From assembly GCA_002425405.1 (NCBI GenBank), contig DIME01000049.1, positions 41,821 through 93,730 on the forward strand: a DNA stretch of 51,910 nucleotides, read 5' to 3'. Position 1 is the stretch's first letter. The number at the start of each line of letters is the position of its first letter. The notes under the pieces are model-generated. The model was not told where the DNA came from. It was given only the letters and a program-made list of their open reading frames with translations, and made no database searches. Source of the DNA: Candidatus Accumulibacter vicinus. GTDB lineage: Bacteria; Pseudomonadota; Gammaproteobacteria; Burkholderiales; Rhodocyclaceae. The position numbers were made by a program, and so were the translations under genes. Below, piece by piece: positions 41,334-50,272 of this stretch.

Positions 41334-41918
41334 ATGCCCAAGCCGCAACTGATTCTTGCCTCGACCTCCCCGTTTCGCCGTGTTCTGCTGACACGTCTCG
41401 GATTGCCGTTCGAGACTGCCAATCCGGCTGTTGACGAAACCCTGCTGGCAGGCGAAAGCCCTGAAGAAGGCGCACTGCGCCTGTCGGAAGCCAAGGCCCG
41501 CGCCGTCGCTAGCTCGTACCGCGACGCCCTGATCATTGGCAGCGACCAGGTGGCCTGCCTGGACGGCCAGATTTTCGGGAAACCGGGAACGCACGACAAT
41601 GCGCTGCGCCAGTTGCAAGTCATGCGCGGCCGCCGCGTGAACTTTTTCACCGGTCTCTGCCTCCTGAATGCAAGAACTGGCAATGCCCATCGGCGTGGTG
41701 TCGCGACACTGGTCACCTTCAGGAACCTGACCGATCAGGAAATCGAAAGCTACCTGCACAAGGAAAAACCGTACAACTGTGCTGGCAGCGCCAAATCGGA
41801 GGGGTTGGGAATCGCCCTGATTGCCAGAATCGACGGCGAAGACCCGAATGCATTGATCGGATTGCCGCTGATCGCGCTCTGCGACCTGTTGCGAATCGAG
41901 AACGTCTCGGTATTCTGA
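41334..41918 (+). CDS. Maf family nucleotide pyrophosphatase (YceF-like)
   Basis: Maf proteins hydrolyse modified nucleoside triphosphates (YceF: 7-methyl-GTP). The 194-aa product has the N-terminal ILASTSPFRRVLLTRLG, the acidic IIGSDQVACLDG motif and the EKPYNCAGSAKSEGLGI segment; the aspartate and the basic patch of the family are visible. Its neighbours rpmF-yceD on the other strand are the typical YceF setting. ATG 41334 gives the family start; earlier in-frame codons overlap the promoter region. It precedes the RsmI-like gene by 30 nt. Confidence 0.9.
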   Translation: MPKPQLILASTSPFRRVLLTRLGLPFETANPAVDETLLAGESPEEGALRLSEAKARAVASSYRDALIIGSDQVACLDGQIFGKPGTHDNALRQLQVMRGRRVNFFTGLCLLNARTGNAHRRGVATLVTFRNLTDQEIESYLHKEKPYNCAGSAKSEGLGIALIARIDGEDPNALIGLPLIALCDLLRIENVSVF

Positions 41919-41948
41919 TCGTCAGCAGATCGTACGGAGGCAAATTTC

Positions 41949-42659
41949 ATGAAAACAGGCCGGCTTTACCTGATCCCGGTGCCGCTTGGCCAAACGCCTG
42001 TGACGGACGTCCTGCCAGAACCCGTTCGGGCCTGTGCGCAAAGACTCGTCAATTTCGTCGCCGAGAACGCCAGGACGGCGCGCGCCTTCCTCAAGTCTTT
42101 GCCTGCCAGCACGCCGCTACAGCAAATCGAGATTCAGGAGCTCAACGAACATACCGCGGCCAGCGCACTACCCCGGCTTCTGGCACCGGCGCTGGCGGGC
42201 AACGACCTTGGGCTGATCTCCGAGGCCGGCTGCCCTGCGGTTGCCGACCCCGGTGCCGCATTGGTTGCGCTGGCTCATCAGCGAGGCGTACAGGTCGTTC
42301 CCATGACCGGCCCCTCGTCGATCCTGCTCGCCTTGATGGGTTCAGGACTGGGCGGCCAGAGCTTCGCGTTTCACGGCTACCTGCCAAGCGGCACCCAAGA
42401 ACGCGAAAAACGCTTGCGCGAACTGGAAAAGGAGTCACGACAACAGCAGCGCACCCAGATCTTCATCGAAACTCCCTACCGTAACCTCCAGGTGCTTGCC
42501 GCACTCGTCAATACCTGTGCCCCGAGCACGCGCATCTGCATCGCGACCGACCTCACGCTTGCCGGGGAACAGATCACGACTCGACCGGTTTCCGAATGGC
42601 GGCGCCAGCAGTACCCTGAGATCAGTCGCCGGCCGACGGTATTCCTTTTGCTGGCCTAA
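41949..42659 (+). CDS. RsmI-like tetrapyrrole-methylase-family SAM methyltransferase
   Basis: The 236-aa product has the SAM-binding start YLIPVPLG and the hallmark ISEAGCPAVADPG and MTGPSSILLALMGSGLGG of the RsmI/CbiF fold. RsmI methylates C1402 of 16S rRNA; this protein is shorter than RsmI (about 286 aa) because it lacks the C-terminal helical domain. It is probably the short paralogue often found beside maf/rpmF, with a substrate that is not established. AGGC lies before the ATG. Confidence 0.82.
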   Translation: MKTGRLYLIPVPLGQTPVTDVLPEPVRACAQRLVNFVAENARTARAFLKSLPASTPLQQIEIQELNEHTAASALPRLLAPALAGNDLGLISEAGCPAVADPGAALVALAHQRGVQVVPMTGPSSILLALMGSGLGGQSFAFHGYLPSGTQEREKRLRELEKESRQQQRTQIFIETPYRNLQVLAALVNTCAPSTRICIATDLTLAGEQITTRPVSEWRRQQYPEISRRPTVFLLLA

Positions 42660-42660
42660 T

Positions 42661-42700
42661 GGTCATGACCTTTCCAGGCCCCTCCGATCATCAAGGTCAT
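42661..42700 (-). repeat. Dispersed intergenic repeat, copy 4 (block B only)
   Basis: Read on the minus strand this begins ATGACCTTGATGATCGG and ends with CCTGGAAAGGTCATGACC, matching block B at 38431-38474 through the TGATCGG, CCTGGA and GGTCATGACC parts. It starts 1 nt after the RsmI-like stop and lies before the 3' end of sppA. Block A is absent. Confidence 0.6.
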
Positions 42701-42746
42701 GCCGTTTCCCTCCCTTGCAGAGTGCATTCCGGCTGGCATGCTCGGG

Positions 42747-43703
42747 TCAATGAAACAGCGTCTGGCCGAAACCCAGCAGCGTGCCCGCCATACCCTGCGC
42801 CGCATCGGCACGCAGACGCTTGGCAAAGCGCTCGGCGATGTTTTCCTTGATGGTGAACTCGACGATCCGCTCTGCCTTGATCACGTCCCGGGCCACCGAG
42901 CCAACGGTGCCAAGCCCGTCGGCGAGGCCCAGGCTGATACTTTGATTGCCGGTCCACATCAGGCCACTGAACATTTCCGGTGTTTCCTTGAGTCGCGTGC
43001 CGCGTCCTCGTCTGACAACCTCGATGAATTGCTTGTGGATCTCGCGCAGCAACACGCGCGCATGTTCCTTCTGCTTCGCGTCCTGCGGCGAGAAGGGGTC
43101 GAGGAAGCCCTTGTTCTCCCCGGCGGTCAGCAGCCGACGTTCGACGCCGAGCTTGTCCATCGTCCCGGTGAAACCGAAACCGTCCATCAGCACGCCGATC
43201 GAACCGACGATGCTGGCCTTGTCGACGAAAATCTTGTCGGCTGCCACAGCAACGTAGTAGCCACCGGAAGCACAGAGATCCTCGACCACCGCGTAAAGCG
43301 GAATCTGCGGATGTTTGGTACGCAAGCGGCGAATTTCATCATGAACGATACCCGCCTGAACAGGGCTGCCACCCGGGCTGTTGACCCGCAGGATGACGCC
43401 CGCCGTACCCTTGTCCGCAAAAGCGGCTTCCAGTGCGTCGTTGACATTCTGTGCGCTGGCTTCGCCCTGGGCTTCGATCGTGCCATGCAGATGGATGACC
43501 GCCGTATGTCGGCCATCGGCAAGCTGCTCGGAACCCCCCCAATCAACGACCAGCACCAGGACGGCGATCAGGTAGGTCAAGCCGGCCAGCTTGAAAAAAA
43601 TACCCCAGCGCCGCTTCGCCCGCTGCTCGTGCAGCGCCGCAAAGGCGATTTGCTCCAGCAACTGCCGTTCCCAAGGGGGGGGTTCGTTATCGGGGATACT
43701 CAA
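42747..43703 (-). CDS. sppA: S49 family signal-peptide peptidase SppA
   Basis: SppA degrades cleaved signal peptides in the inner membrane. The 318-aa product has one N-terminal membrane helix (FFKLAGLTYLIAVLVLVVDW, about 36-55) and the S49 protease domain with ILRVNSPGGSP, the catalytic serine in LCASGGYYVAVAADKI and the lysine-bearing segment SIVGSIGVL. It is the single-domain bacterial form (about 300-330 aa), not the long E. coli one. Its ATG overlaps the Rieske gene stop by 4 nt. Confidence 0.92.
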   Translation of the reverse strand: MSIPDNEPPPWERQLLEQIAFAALHEQRAKRRWGIFFKLAGLTYLIAVLVLVVDWGGSEQLADGRHTAVIHLHGTIEAQGEASAQNVNDALEAAFADKGTAGVILRVNSPGGSPVQAGIVHDEIRRLRTKHPQIPLYAVVEDLCASGGYYVAVAADKIFVDKASIVGSIGVLMDGFGFTGTMDKLGVERRLLTAGENKGFLDPFSPQDAKQKEHARVLLREIHKQFIEVVRRGRGTRLKETPEMFSGLMWTGNQSISLGLADGLGTVGSVARDVIKAERIVEFTIKENIAERFAKRLRADAAQGMAGTLLGFGQTLFH

Positions 43704-44062
43704 GATGTCTGCTCGCTGGGGATGAAATAGATCGCGCCATCACGCTCTTCGACGGGTAGCGGCGTTAACCCTCTGCCGTTACAACGGCCGCCCAGGCAGC
43801 GGCCGTCCGCCGGCGAGTAGAGCGCGCCATGCGTTGCGCAGATCAAGTATAACTTGGAATCATCGAAGAATTCGTTGGGCTGCCAGTCGAGCTCGATGGG
43901 AACATGCGCACAGCGATTATAGTAGGCAAAGGCACGTCCCTGAAAGCGCACCACAAATGCCGGCGCTTCGGCACCGTAGTGTTTGACCGTAAAGCGGACC
44001 CCTGGCCCGCCGTCCAGCAAATCACGGGAAAAACAGATCAGGCGGGCAGCCACACCATTCAA
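43700..44062 (-). CDS. Rieske 2Fe-2S domain protein
   Basis: This 120-aa protein is a single Rieske domain. The two cluster motifs, NRCAHVPIELD and CATHGALYSPADGRCLGG, give the C-x-H and C-x-x-H ligands. It has no membrane segment, so it resembles the small soluble ferredoxin-like Rieske proteins. It overlaps sppA and rluC by 4 nt on each side (ATGA), so it is embedded in the rluC-rieske-sppA operon. An electron partner is not evident, so the role is unknown. Confidence 0.9.
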   Translation of the reverse strand: MNGVAARLICFSRDLLDGGPGVRFTVKHYGAEAPAFVVRFQGRAFAYYNRCAHVPIELDWQPNEFFDDSKLYLICATHGALYSPADGRCLGGRCNGRGLTPLPVEERDGAIYFIPSEQTS

Positions 44063-45069
44063 ATGGATCCTCCCACGCCAACCTTTTCGCCATAATCCTG
44101 CGTTTCCTTCGCCGAAATGCTGTGCACGAAGCTCTGCAGCGCCGCCGGCAGCGCGGCTTCGACCATCAATTCCCTTTCCCCCAGCGGATGCGGCAGGCGC
44201 ATCCGCGAGGCGTGCAGGAACATGCGCTTCAGCCCTTCCCGGGACAGCGCCTTGTTCAGCGCAAAGTCCCCATACTTCTCGTCGCCGGCGATCGGAAAGC
44301 CCAGATGCGCGAGATGCACGCGAATTTGATGCGTACGTCCGGTTTTCAGCTGGGCCTCCAGCAAGCTGAAGCGTTCCCAGCGTGCCACGAGGCGGAAAAT
44401 GGTATGTGCGGTTTTGCCCTCTTCGGAGACGCGCACTCGTCGCTCGCCCGATGCCTGCAAATACTTGAGCAAGGGTAGCCGAACATTGCGCAGCGGATCC
44501 ATCCAGCGACCGCAGACCAGGACCAGGTAACGTTTATCGGCACCTTGGCGGCCGCCGCCAAGAGCGCTGGTACGGAACATTTCCTGCAAAGCCAGGAGTA
44601 CCGAGCGTTTCTTGCCCAGCAACAGGATTCCCGAGGTCTCGCGGTCAAGCCGGTGCGCAAGTTCGAGAAAATGCGCCTCCGGCCGCTGCCGCCGCAGGGC
44701 CTCGATGATCCCAAAGCTTTCGCCACTGCCGCCATGCACGGCGATACCGGCCGGCTTGTCGACGACCAACAGGCCTTCGTCTTCAAAAACAATGGGGAGA
44801 TGCACCTTGAATTCGGCGCCAGCGACCACTTCCTGTTCAATTCTGGCGGTTCGCAACGGCGGGATACGCAGCACATCGCCACTCTGCAGTCGATAGGAAA
44901 CCTCCACACGCCGACCGTTGACTCGTACCTGACCGCTACGCACGATGCTGTAAACATGGCTCTTGGGCACCCCTTTGCATTTTTTGAGCAGCAAGTTGTC
45001 GAGGCGCTGTCCGTGCTCATTCTCGGTAATCAGCGCTTGGGTAACAGAGTTTTTGCTAACTTCGGCCAT
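44059..45069 (-). CDS. rluC: Ribosomal large subunit pseudouridine synthase C (RluC)
   Basis: RluC makes pseudouridines 955, 2504 and 2580 of 23S rRNA. The 336-aa product (ATG 45069) has an N-terminal S4 domain (QRLDNLLLKKCKGVPKSHVYSIVRSGQVRVNGRR) and the catalytic aspartate in HRLDRETSGILLLGKK. The longer ORF to 45210 runs into the rne leader. It is divergent from rne, as in enterobacteria. The stop overlaps the Rieske gene start by 4 nt. Confidence 0.94.
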   Translation of the reverse strand: MAEVSKNSVTQALITENEHGQRLDNLLLKKCKGVPKSHVYSIVRSGQVRVNGRRVEVSYRLQSGDVLRIPPLRTARIEQEVVAGAEFKVHLPIVFEDEGLLVVDKPAGIAVHGGSGESFGIIEALRRQRPEAHFLELAHRLDRETSGILLLGKKRSVLLALQEMFRTSALGGGRQGADKRYLVLVCGRWMDPLRNVRLPLLKYLQASGERRVRVSEEGKTAHTIFRLVARWERFSLLEAQLKTGRTHQIRVHLAHLGFPIAGDEKYGDFALNKALSREGLKRMFLHASRMRLPHPLGERELMVEAALPAALQSFVHSISAKETQDYGEKVGVGGSI

Positions 45070-45367
45070 TTTGAATATACTCGACCCGATTTGCGTTTTG
45101 GGTTGAAAGAGGCGCTGACCCGTCAGACCGTCGAGCGACGCCGATTGTATAGCCATTGCGACGCACTTTTCGGCAGGCTTCAGCCGCCTCTCTTGCGCCA
45201 ACCTGCGCAATATTACTCAACGCCAATCACTTGGTTAAGTACGCTCACCACGAAGTAGCGATACTACTTGAACTGCGCGCGCCTGGCACCTGTGGAGCGG
45301 CCCTGGCAGATTCCCGAGTCCTTGACTTTCGAGGCCCGACGAGCCATCGAGTCGGCGAGATACCCTT

Positions 45368-45414
45368 ATTAGTTGCACGATCGGGATGCTTCTCAAGCAT
45401 CCCGCGCAACTAAT
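45368..45414 (+). promoter_or_regulatory. Long hairpin in the rne leader
   Basis: ATTAGTTGC (45368-45376) pairs with GCAACTAAT (45406-45414), and CGGGATGCTT (45382-45391) pairs perfectly with AAGCATCCCG (45395-45404) around CTC; the internal loop is ACGAT on one side and C on the other. It lies 47 nt before the rne ATG. Leaders of rne in other bacteria carry structures that let RNase E cut its own mRNA. The 391-bp gap from 45070 also contains a shorter hairpin, AAGTAG-CGATA-CTACTT (about 45253), and no gene. Confidence 0.6.
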
Positions 45415-45460
45415 CCGTTACAGGCCCCTGTCCCCGAGAAAGCGCGCGGGAGCCCAAATC

Positions 45461-48283
45461 ATGAAACGCATGCTGTTTAACGCAACACAGGCCGAGGAAC
45501 TCCGTGTTGCCATTGTCGACGGTCAGAAGCTCATTGACCTGGACATCGAATCGGCGAACAAGGAACAGAAAAAGAGCAACATTTATAAAGCAGTCATTAC
45601 CCGCATCGAGCCCAGTCTCGAAGCGGCGTTTGTCGATTACGGATCGGAACGACACGGCTTTCTGCCCTTCAAGGAAGTTGCTCGCACCTTCTTCCTGCCC
45701 GGTGTCGAATCCGGTCGCGCCGGCATCAAGGAGGCGCTGCGCGAAGGCCAGGAACTGATCGTTCAGGTGGACAAGGACGAACGTGGCAACAAGGGTGCCG
45801 CGCTGACGACCTTTATCAGTCTCGCTGGACGATACCTGGTGCTGATGCCGAACAATCCGCGCGGCGGCGGTGTCTCGCGCCGCGTCGAAGGCGACGAGCG
45901 TACGGAACTGCGGGAAGTGATGGATCAGCTGCAGGTTGCGCCGGGAATGAGTCTTATCGCCCGTACCGCAGCGATCGGGCGCAATACCGAAGAACTGCAA
46001 TGGGATCTCAATTATCTGCTGCAGTTGTGGAAAGCCATTGAAGCCGCCGCCCAGCAGCAGAGAGGGGCGTTCCTGATCTACCAGGAGGGCAGCCTGGTCA
46101 TCCGCGCCATCCGTGACTACTTCCAGCCCGATATTGGCGAAATCCTGATCGATACCGATGAAGTCTTTGAGCAGGCGCAGAAGTTCATGGAACATGTGAT
46201 GCCAGGGACCGTCAATCGCATCAAGCGCTATCGCGATGATGTCCCGCTGTTCTCGCGTTTCCAGATCGAACATCAGATCGAATCAGCCTACTCACGCCAG
46301 GTCACCCTGCCTTCGGGCGGTGCGATCGTCATCGACCATACCGAAGCACTGGTTTCCGTCGATGTGAACTCGGGCCGCTCGACACGCGGGGCCGACATCG
46401 AGGAGACGGCACTGAAGACCAACCTCGAGGCCGCAGAAGAGGTGGCCCGCCAACTGCGTCTGCGTGATCTCGGTGGTTTGATCATCATTGACTTCATCGA
46501 CATGGAGAATCAGCGCAATCAACGCGAGGTCGAAAACCGCGTTCGCGAGGCGCTGCGTTTCGACCGAGCGCGCGTGCAGACCGGTAAGATCAGCCGTTTC
46601 GGCCTGTTCGAGCTGTCGCGCCAGCGCCTGCGCCCGGCACTGGCCGAAACCAGCTACATTCCCTGCCCGCGGTGTTCGGGAACCGGTCACATCCGCAGCA
46701 CCGAATCCGCAGCTCTGCACATCCTGCGCATTCTCGAAGAGGAAGCGATGAAGGACAACACCGCCGCCGTGCAGGCGCAGGTTCCGGTCGATGTCGCCAC
46801 CTTCCTGCTGAACGAAAAGCGGGCGGAAGTTCAGGCCATCGAACAGCGGCACAAGGTCACGGTCATGCTGATCCCCAATATCCACCTCGAAACGCCGCAG
46901 CACACGTTCGTACGCCTGCGCCAGGACGAAGCGGCTCCGGATCTGCTGCAACAAGCATCGTACCGGATGGTTGCGCTGCCGACAGAAGAGGACCACAAGA
47001 ACGTTGCGTCAGCCGGCGAAACCAGAGCACCCCGAGCGGAAGCAGCGATCAAGGGGGTGACACCGTCACAACCGGCGCCGATCGTCGCCGACAGGGCATC
47101 GAGCGATGTCGAGAAACCCGTCACGGTAGGCAACCATTTCTGGAAGAAAATCATTTCCTGGTTTCGCCACAAGCCTGCTGCCGTTCCGGAACCATCACAA
47201 CCGACGCGTGCCGGCGCGTCTGCGCGCGAATGGCCACGTGACAATCGCCGCAGTGGTGGGCGCGGACCTCGCCGTGACGAGACGCGCGATCTGCCCGAGA
47301 CACGCGTCAATCGAGATGCCAAGGAAATGCCGCCACAGGCCCCCACACCGGCAACCGTACGCAGCGAAGCGCAGAGACCGCGCGAAACGCGTGCGCCGCA
47401 CGAACCGAGCGTGGCACGCGAGCCGCGTCGCCAGCGCAGCGAACGCAAACCACCAGCCGCGGCATCCGTCACGGCAAGCACTGAGGTCATGCCGGTCGCG
47501 CCGCCTGCGCGTGCCGTTCCCGTGCCGGAGCAAGTTGGCGACGACCCTGGCAGCATGCCACGTCGCCGCGGTCGTCGTGGCGGACGCCGGGAGCGCAGCG
47601 AACGAATCGAGAACCCGGCCGAGGCTCAAGACCTGGCGCTCGCTGCAGCAAGTCCCGCAACGACCAACACGGTCATGGCCGGCCTAAGCGTCGAACCGGT
47701 CGCAGTGCTGCCTGGCGAGTCTGGTGCGGCGCTGGCTGCGCAAGACACCACTCAGCCAGCAACCGCCGTTGCCGGAATTTCTCGGGCCATTGCTGAAATC
47801 TTCCCGACTGCTGTGGCATCCAGCGAAGCACCCTGTCCCGTGGCAGTTCCCGCCGCCCTGGTGGTCGATGCCACCGATGCAGGCGATACTCCGGCAACGG
47901 TCGAAATCGCAGCGACCGCGGTGGACCTAAAAACAGCCGCGTTCGTCACCATCCCGCCAATGGCCGACATCCCATCGTCGGTCGTAGCGCCGCCCGGCGT
48001 CGAATCCCAGGCGGAGGTCTTGGCCGCTGCGGAGATCGATCCCTCTCCTCCCCTCCCGGAGGCTGTTGAGCCTGTCGAACCGCCTGTCACCCTCCCAATT
48101 GCACCCTCCATCCAGCAAGTGATTGCAGGGAGTGGTCTGATCATGATCGAGACCAGAAGAGACCAGGTTCAAGCGTCGTCGCCGGAAAGCGACCCCATTG
48201 CAACACCCAGACCACCACGCCGCAGACGGGTCAGCGTGGTCATTCCCGATGAGCCGCTGGTGATGATCGAAACGCGGAAGTAG
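45461..48283 (+). CDS. rne: Ribonuclease E
   Basis: RNase E starts mRNA decay and matures rRNA. The 940-aa product has the N-terminal half with S1 domain (about 38-115; YKAVITRIEPSLEAAFVDYGSERHGFL), the DNase-I-like catalytic part with the metal-binding aspartates in SVDVNSGRST and IIIDFIDM, and the zinc-link CPRCSGTG (about 402). The C-terminal half (500-940) is disordered and rich in Arg, Pro, Ala (NRRSGGRGPRRDETRD, RRQRSERK, RRRGRRGGRRERSER) with two short end motifs, IMIETRRDQ and LVMIETRK. GGGAG precedes the ATG at 45461; the open frame begins at 45386 inside the hairpin. The degradosome-scaffold type is intact. Confidence 0.96.
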   Translation: MKRMLFNATQAEELRVAIVDGQKLIDLDIESANKEQKKSNIYKAVITRIEPSLEAAFVDYGSERHGFLPFKEVARTFFLPGVESGRAGIKEALREGQELIVQVDKDERGNKGAALTTFISLAGRYLVLMPNNPRGGGVSRRVEGDERTELREVMDQLQVAPGMSLIARTAAIGRNTEELQWDLNYLLQLWKAIEAAAQQQRGAFLIYQEGSLVIRAIRDYFQPDIGEILIDTDEVFEQAQKFMEHVMPGTVNRIKRYRDDVPLFSRFQIEHQIESAYSRQVTLPSGGAIVIDHTEALVSVDVNSGRSTRGADIEETALKTNLEAAEEVARQLRLRDLGGLIIIDFIDMENQRNQREVENRVREALRFDRARVQTGKISRFGLFELSRQRLRPALAETSYIPCPRCSGTGHIRSTESAALHILRILEEEAMKDNTAAVQAQVPVDVATFLLNEKRAEVQAIEQRHKVTVMLIPNIHLETPQHTFVRLRQDEAAPDLLQQASYRMVALPTEEDHKNVASAGETRAPRAEAAIKGVTPSQPAPIVADRASSDVEKPVTVGNHFWKKIISWFRHKPAAVPEPSQPTRAGASAREWPRDNRRSGGRGPRRDETRDLPETRVNRDAKEMPPQAPTPATVRSEAQRPRETRAPHEPSVAREPRRQRSERKPPAAASVTASTEVMPVAPPARAVPVPEQVGDDPGSMPRRRGRRGGRRERSERIENPAEAQDLALAAASPATTNTVMAGLSVEPVAVLPGESGAALAAQDTTQPATAVAGISRAIAEIFPTAVASSEAPCPVAVPAALVVDATDAGDTPATVEIAATAVDLKTAAFVTIPPMADIPSSVVAPPGVESQAEVLAAAEIDPSPPLPEAVEPVEPPVTLPIAPSIQQVIAGSGLIMIETRRDQVQASSPESDPIATPRPPRRRRVSVVIPDEPLVMIETRK

Positions 48284-48354
48284 AAGAAGACCAGCCACCA
48301 GTTTTGCGGGAGGGCCGGGGATTGCCATATCGAGCGCGCGACCGGGCGTGTCGA

Positions 48355-49368
48355 TCAGTCCCGGCCCTGGCGGTTTCCCCGCGATCGTCTGCCAACGACA
48401 GCGGGAGACTTTACGATACTACCGCTCGAGACCAGCCTTTGCACCAGACCGATGACGCTGGTCAATGAGCGGGTCAAAACTGGTTCCCGCGGTTCCTCGC
48501 GGCGACTGCCAGAATCCTCTCGCTGAAGCCAGTCCGTGACCGCAGTGGCCACGCAATTGCGCCAAGCCGTCGATGAAAAGGTATGGTCAGCGTCGTCAAT
48601 GGCGACAAACGTCGCATGGCCGCGCTGCAATGATGCCTGCCAGGCGCGATCGGTTTTCAAGGCCTCGGCAAATTCCCGCGCAGTGAAATCGTTGCCGCTG
48701 AGGATCACCAATGCCGAACCCCGAAATCGCTCAAGGCCACGTGCCATCCTCTTCTGGAATGGGAGCGGTTGATCGTCACTTGACAAGGTACTGGTCTGAC
48801 GCGCCGCCCGGATGCTGGCAATGAATCCCGTGAGCGATCGACCCAATGCCAGGTTTCCCGTGAGCAATTTACGCCAGAAGTCCGCCTGCAGAAGCCGTTG
48901 ACCGTAGTGATGCTTGAGGTGGGCTTTCGCCAGACCTGCTTCGGTACGGACCCAGGGGTTGAGCATCACCATTCCGGTCACTCGATGGTCCTGGGTGGCA
49001 TCCCAATACAGCAGATTGGCCGATGCTGCATCGCATAAGCCACAGAGGACGATCTGCTGCAGGTGCGGGCAGGACGCCATGAATGCATTGATGGCAGCGG
49101 CAATATCCGCATTGATGTGTTCGAAATTGCGAATCTCCCCGGTGCTGTCACCCATGCCCCGGTAGTCGAAACGCATTGCCGGGTAGCCTGCTTCCGCCAG
49201 CGTACGCGACAAAAGGACGAACTGACGATGACTGCCTGCGCGATATTGCGGTCCCCCAACAATGATCAGCACCCCTTTCCGTGCCGCCTTCCCGGAGGGG
49301 GAGACAACGATGCCAAGCAGGTTTTCTCCGGCACACGGGAAGACAAAGGCCTGTTCTGTGAATTTCAT
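48355..49368 (-). CDS. Exosortase-A-system-associated hydrolase 1
   Basis: This alpha/beta-hydrolase belongs to the group found with exosortase A (PEP-CTERM/EPS) clusters. The 337-aa product starts MKFTEQAFVFPCAGENLLGIV, has the oxyanion region VGGPQYRAGSHRQF, RFDYRGMGDSTGE, and the nucleophile elbow CGLCDAASANLLY with Cys where Ser is usual; LSGNDFTAREF and DDADHTFSS supply the probable acid and histidine. The usual length is about 270; here the tail (about 275-337, RREEPREPVLTRSL) is longer. It overlaps hydrolase 2 by 4 nt. The ATG 49368 was chosen by homology. Confidence 0.85.
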   Translation of the reverse strand: MKFTEQAFVFPCAGENLLGIVVSPSGKAARKGVLIIVGGPQYRAGSHRQFVLLSRTLAEAGYPAMRFDYRGMGDSTGEIRNFEHINADIAAAINAFMASCPHLQQIVLCGLCDAASANLLYWDATQDHRVTGMVMLNPWVRTEAGLAKAHLKHHYGQRLLQADFWRKLLTGNLALGRSLTGFIASIRAARQTSTLSSDDQPLPFQKRMARGLERFRGSALVILSGNDFTAREFAEALKTDRAWQASLQRGHATFVAIDDADHTFSSTAWRNCVATAVTDWLQREDSGSRREEPREPVLTRSLTSVIGLVQRLVSSGSIVKSPAVVGRRSRGNRQGRD

Positions 49369-50174
49369 TGCCAGGACTCCAGTACCGCCAGGGTTGCCGT
49401 AATCAATGCGGGAGCGTCTTCGATCTCGCTGGTCTGCCAGAAACCTGGGCCATTCACCATCCGGGCATCCAACTTGTAGGCCGCAGCTTCCCAATGTCCG
49501 ATGCATTGTGTGGAAACCGGAGAGAGTGTGGCACCCTCACGAGTCGACAACTCCAGCCATGCAGCCCGTTCGCCAATAGCGCCGGGGGGTTTGAGTTCGG
49601 CCGCCTCCAGGCTCTCGACAAGCGCTGGAGAAAAGGTGTAGCCAGCGATTTCAACAGCCTGGCCAGTCGATAATTGCTGCCGCAATTGGTCGGAAACGGT
49701 TTTCGCCTGCCCTGAGGCCAGCACCGAGGCCATCTTCAGGCGCATGAACTGTTGCCAATGTTGTTTTCCGGAGACGACCGGCTGCCAGAAGATGAAATTG
49801 GCGGGATCCTTGAGCCTGGCCGCAGCGCTGGCTGCCAGCAGGCAGCCAGCGCGCAAGCCCCAGAGACACAGCGGGGCATCGCTGCGGGCGCGAAGCCAGC
49901 GATGGGCCAGATGAACATCGTCCTCCCAGTCTTGCCAGCGCGCTTCTGCGAAGTCGCCTGAACTGTCTCCACAGCCCAACAGGTCGATCTGCAGGACATC
50001 GTAGCCAATCCTGGCCATGGCCCTCGCCTGCAGGGCAGCCATGCGGCGAGATTTGTTCATTTCCTCGGCAAATGGATGCAGATAAATGATCGCGCCACGT
50101 GTCCTACCATCGACTGCTGGGTGATAGAGGCAGAAACGAGTCCCTCTCTCTGCCGGAATAAAAAATGGTTGCAA
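49365..50174 (-). CDS. Exosortase-A-system-associated hydrolase 2
   Basis: The 269-aa alpha/beta-hydrolase fold protein is the partner of hydrolase 1 in exosortase A clusters. It begins MQPFFIPAERGTRFCLYHP and has YLHPFAEEMNKSRR and IDLLGCGDSSGDF. At the nucleophile elbow it has LWGLRAGCLLA, where the expected Ser/Cys is Arg; this is a known feature of the family and suggests it may not be a conventional hydrolase. It overlaps hydrolase 1. No exosortase or PEP-CTERM gene is visible nearby. Confidence 0.85.
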   Translation of the reverse strand: MQPFFIPAERGTRFCLYHPAVDGRTRGAIIYLHPFAEEMNKSRRMAALQARAMARIGYDVLQIDLLGCGDSSGDFAEARWQDWEDDVHLAHRWLRARSDAPLCLWGLRAGCLLAASAAARLKDPANFIFWQPVVSGKQHWQQFMRLKMASVLASGQAKTVSDQLRQQLSTGQAVEIAGYTFSPALVESLEAAELKPPGAIGERAAWLELSTREGATLSPVSTQCIGHWEAAAYKLDARMVNGPGFWQTSEIEDAPALITATLAVLESWQ

Positions 50175-50272
50175 GGCTAATCGCCCCCAAGGCTAATATG
50201 GTTACCGCAACGGCACAGTCCCGATCAAGCGATGCGTCACCCATGGCCAAATGCGCAAGAATACCACCTGCT

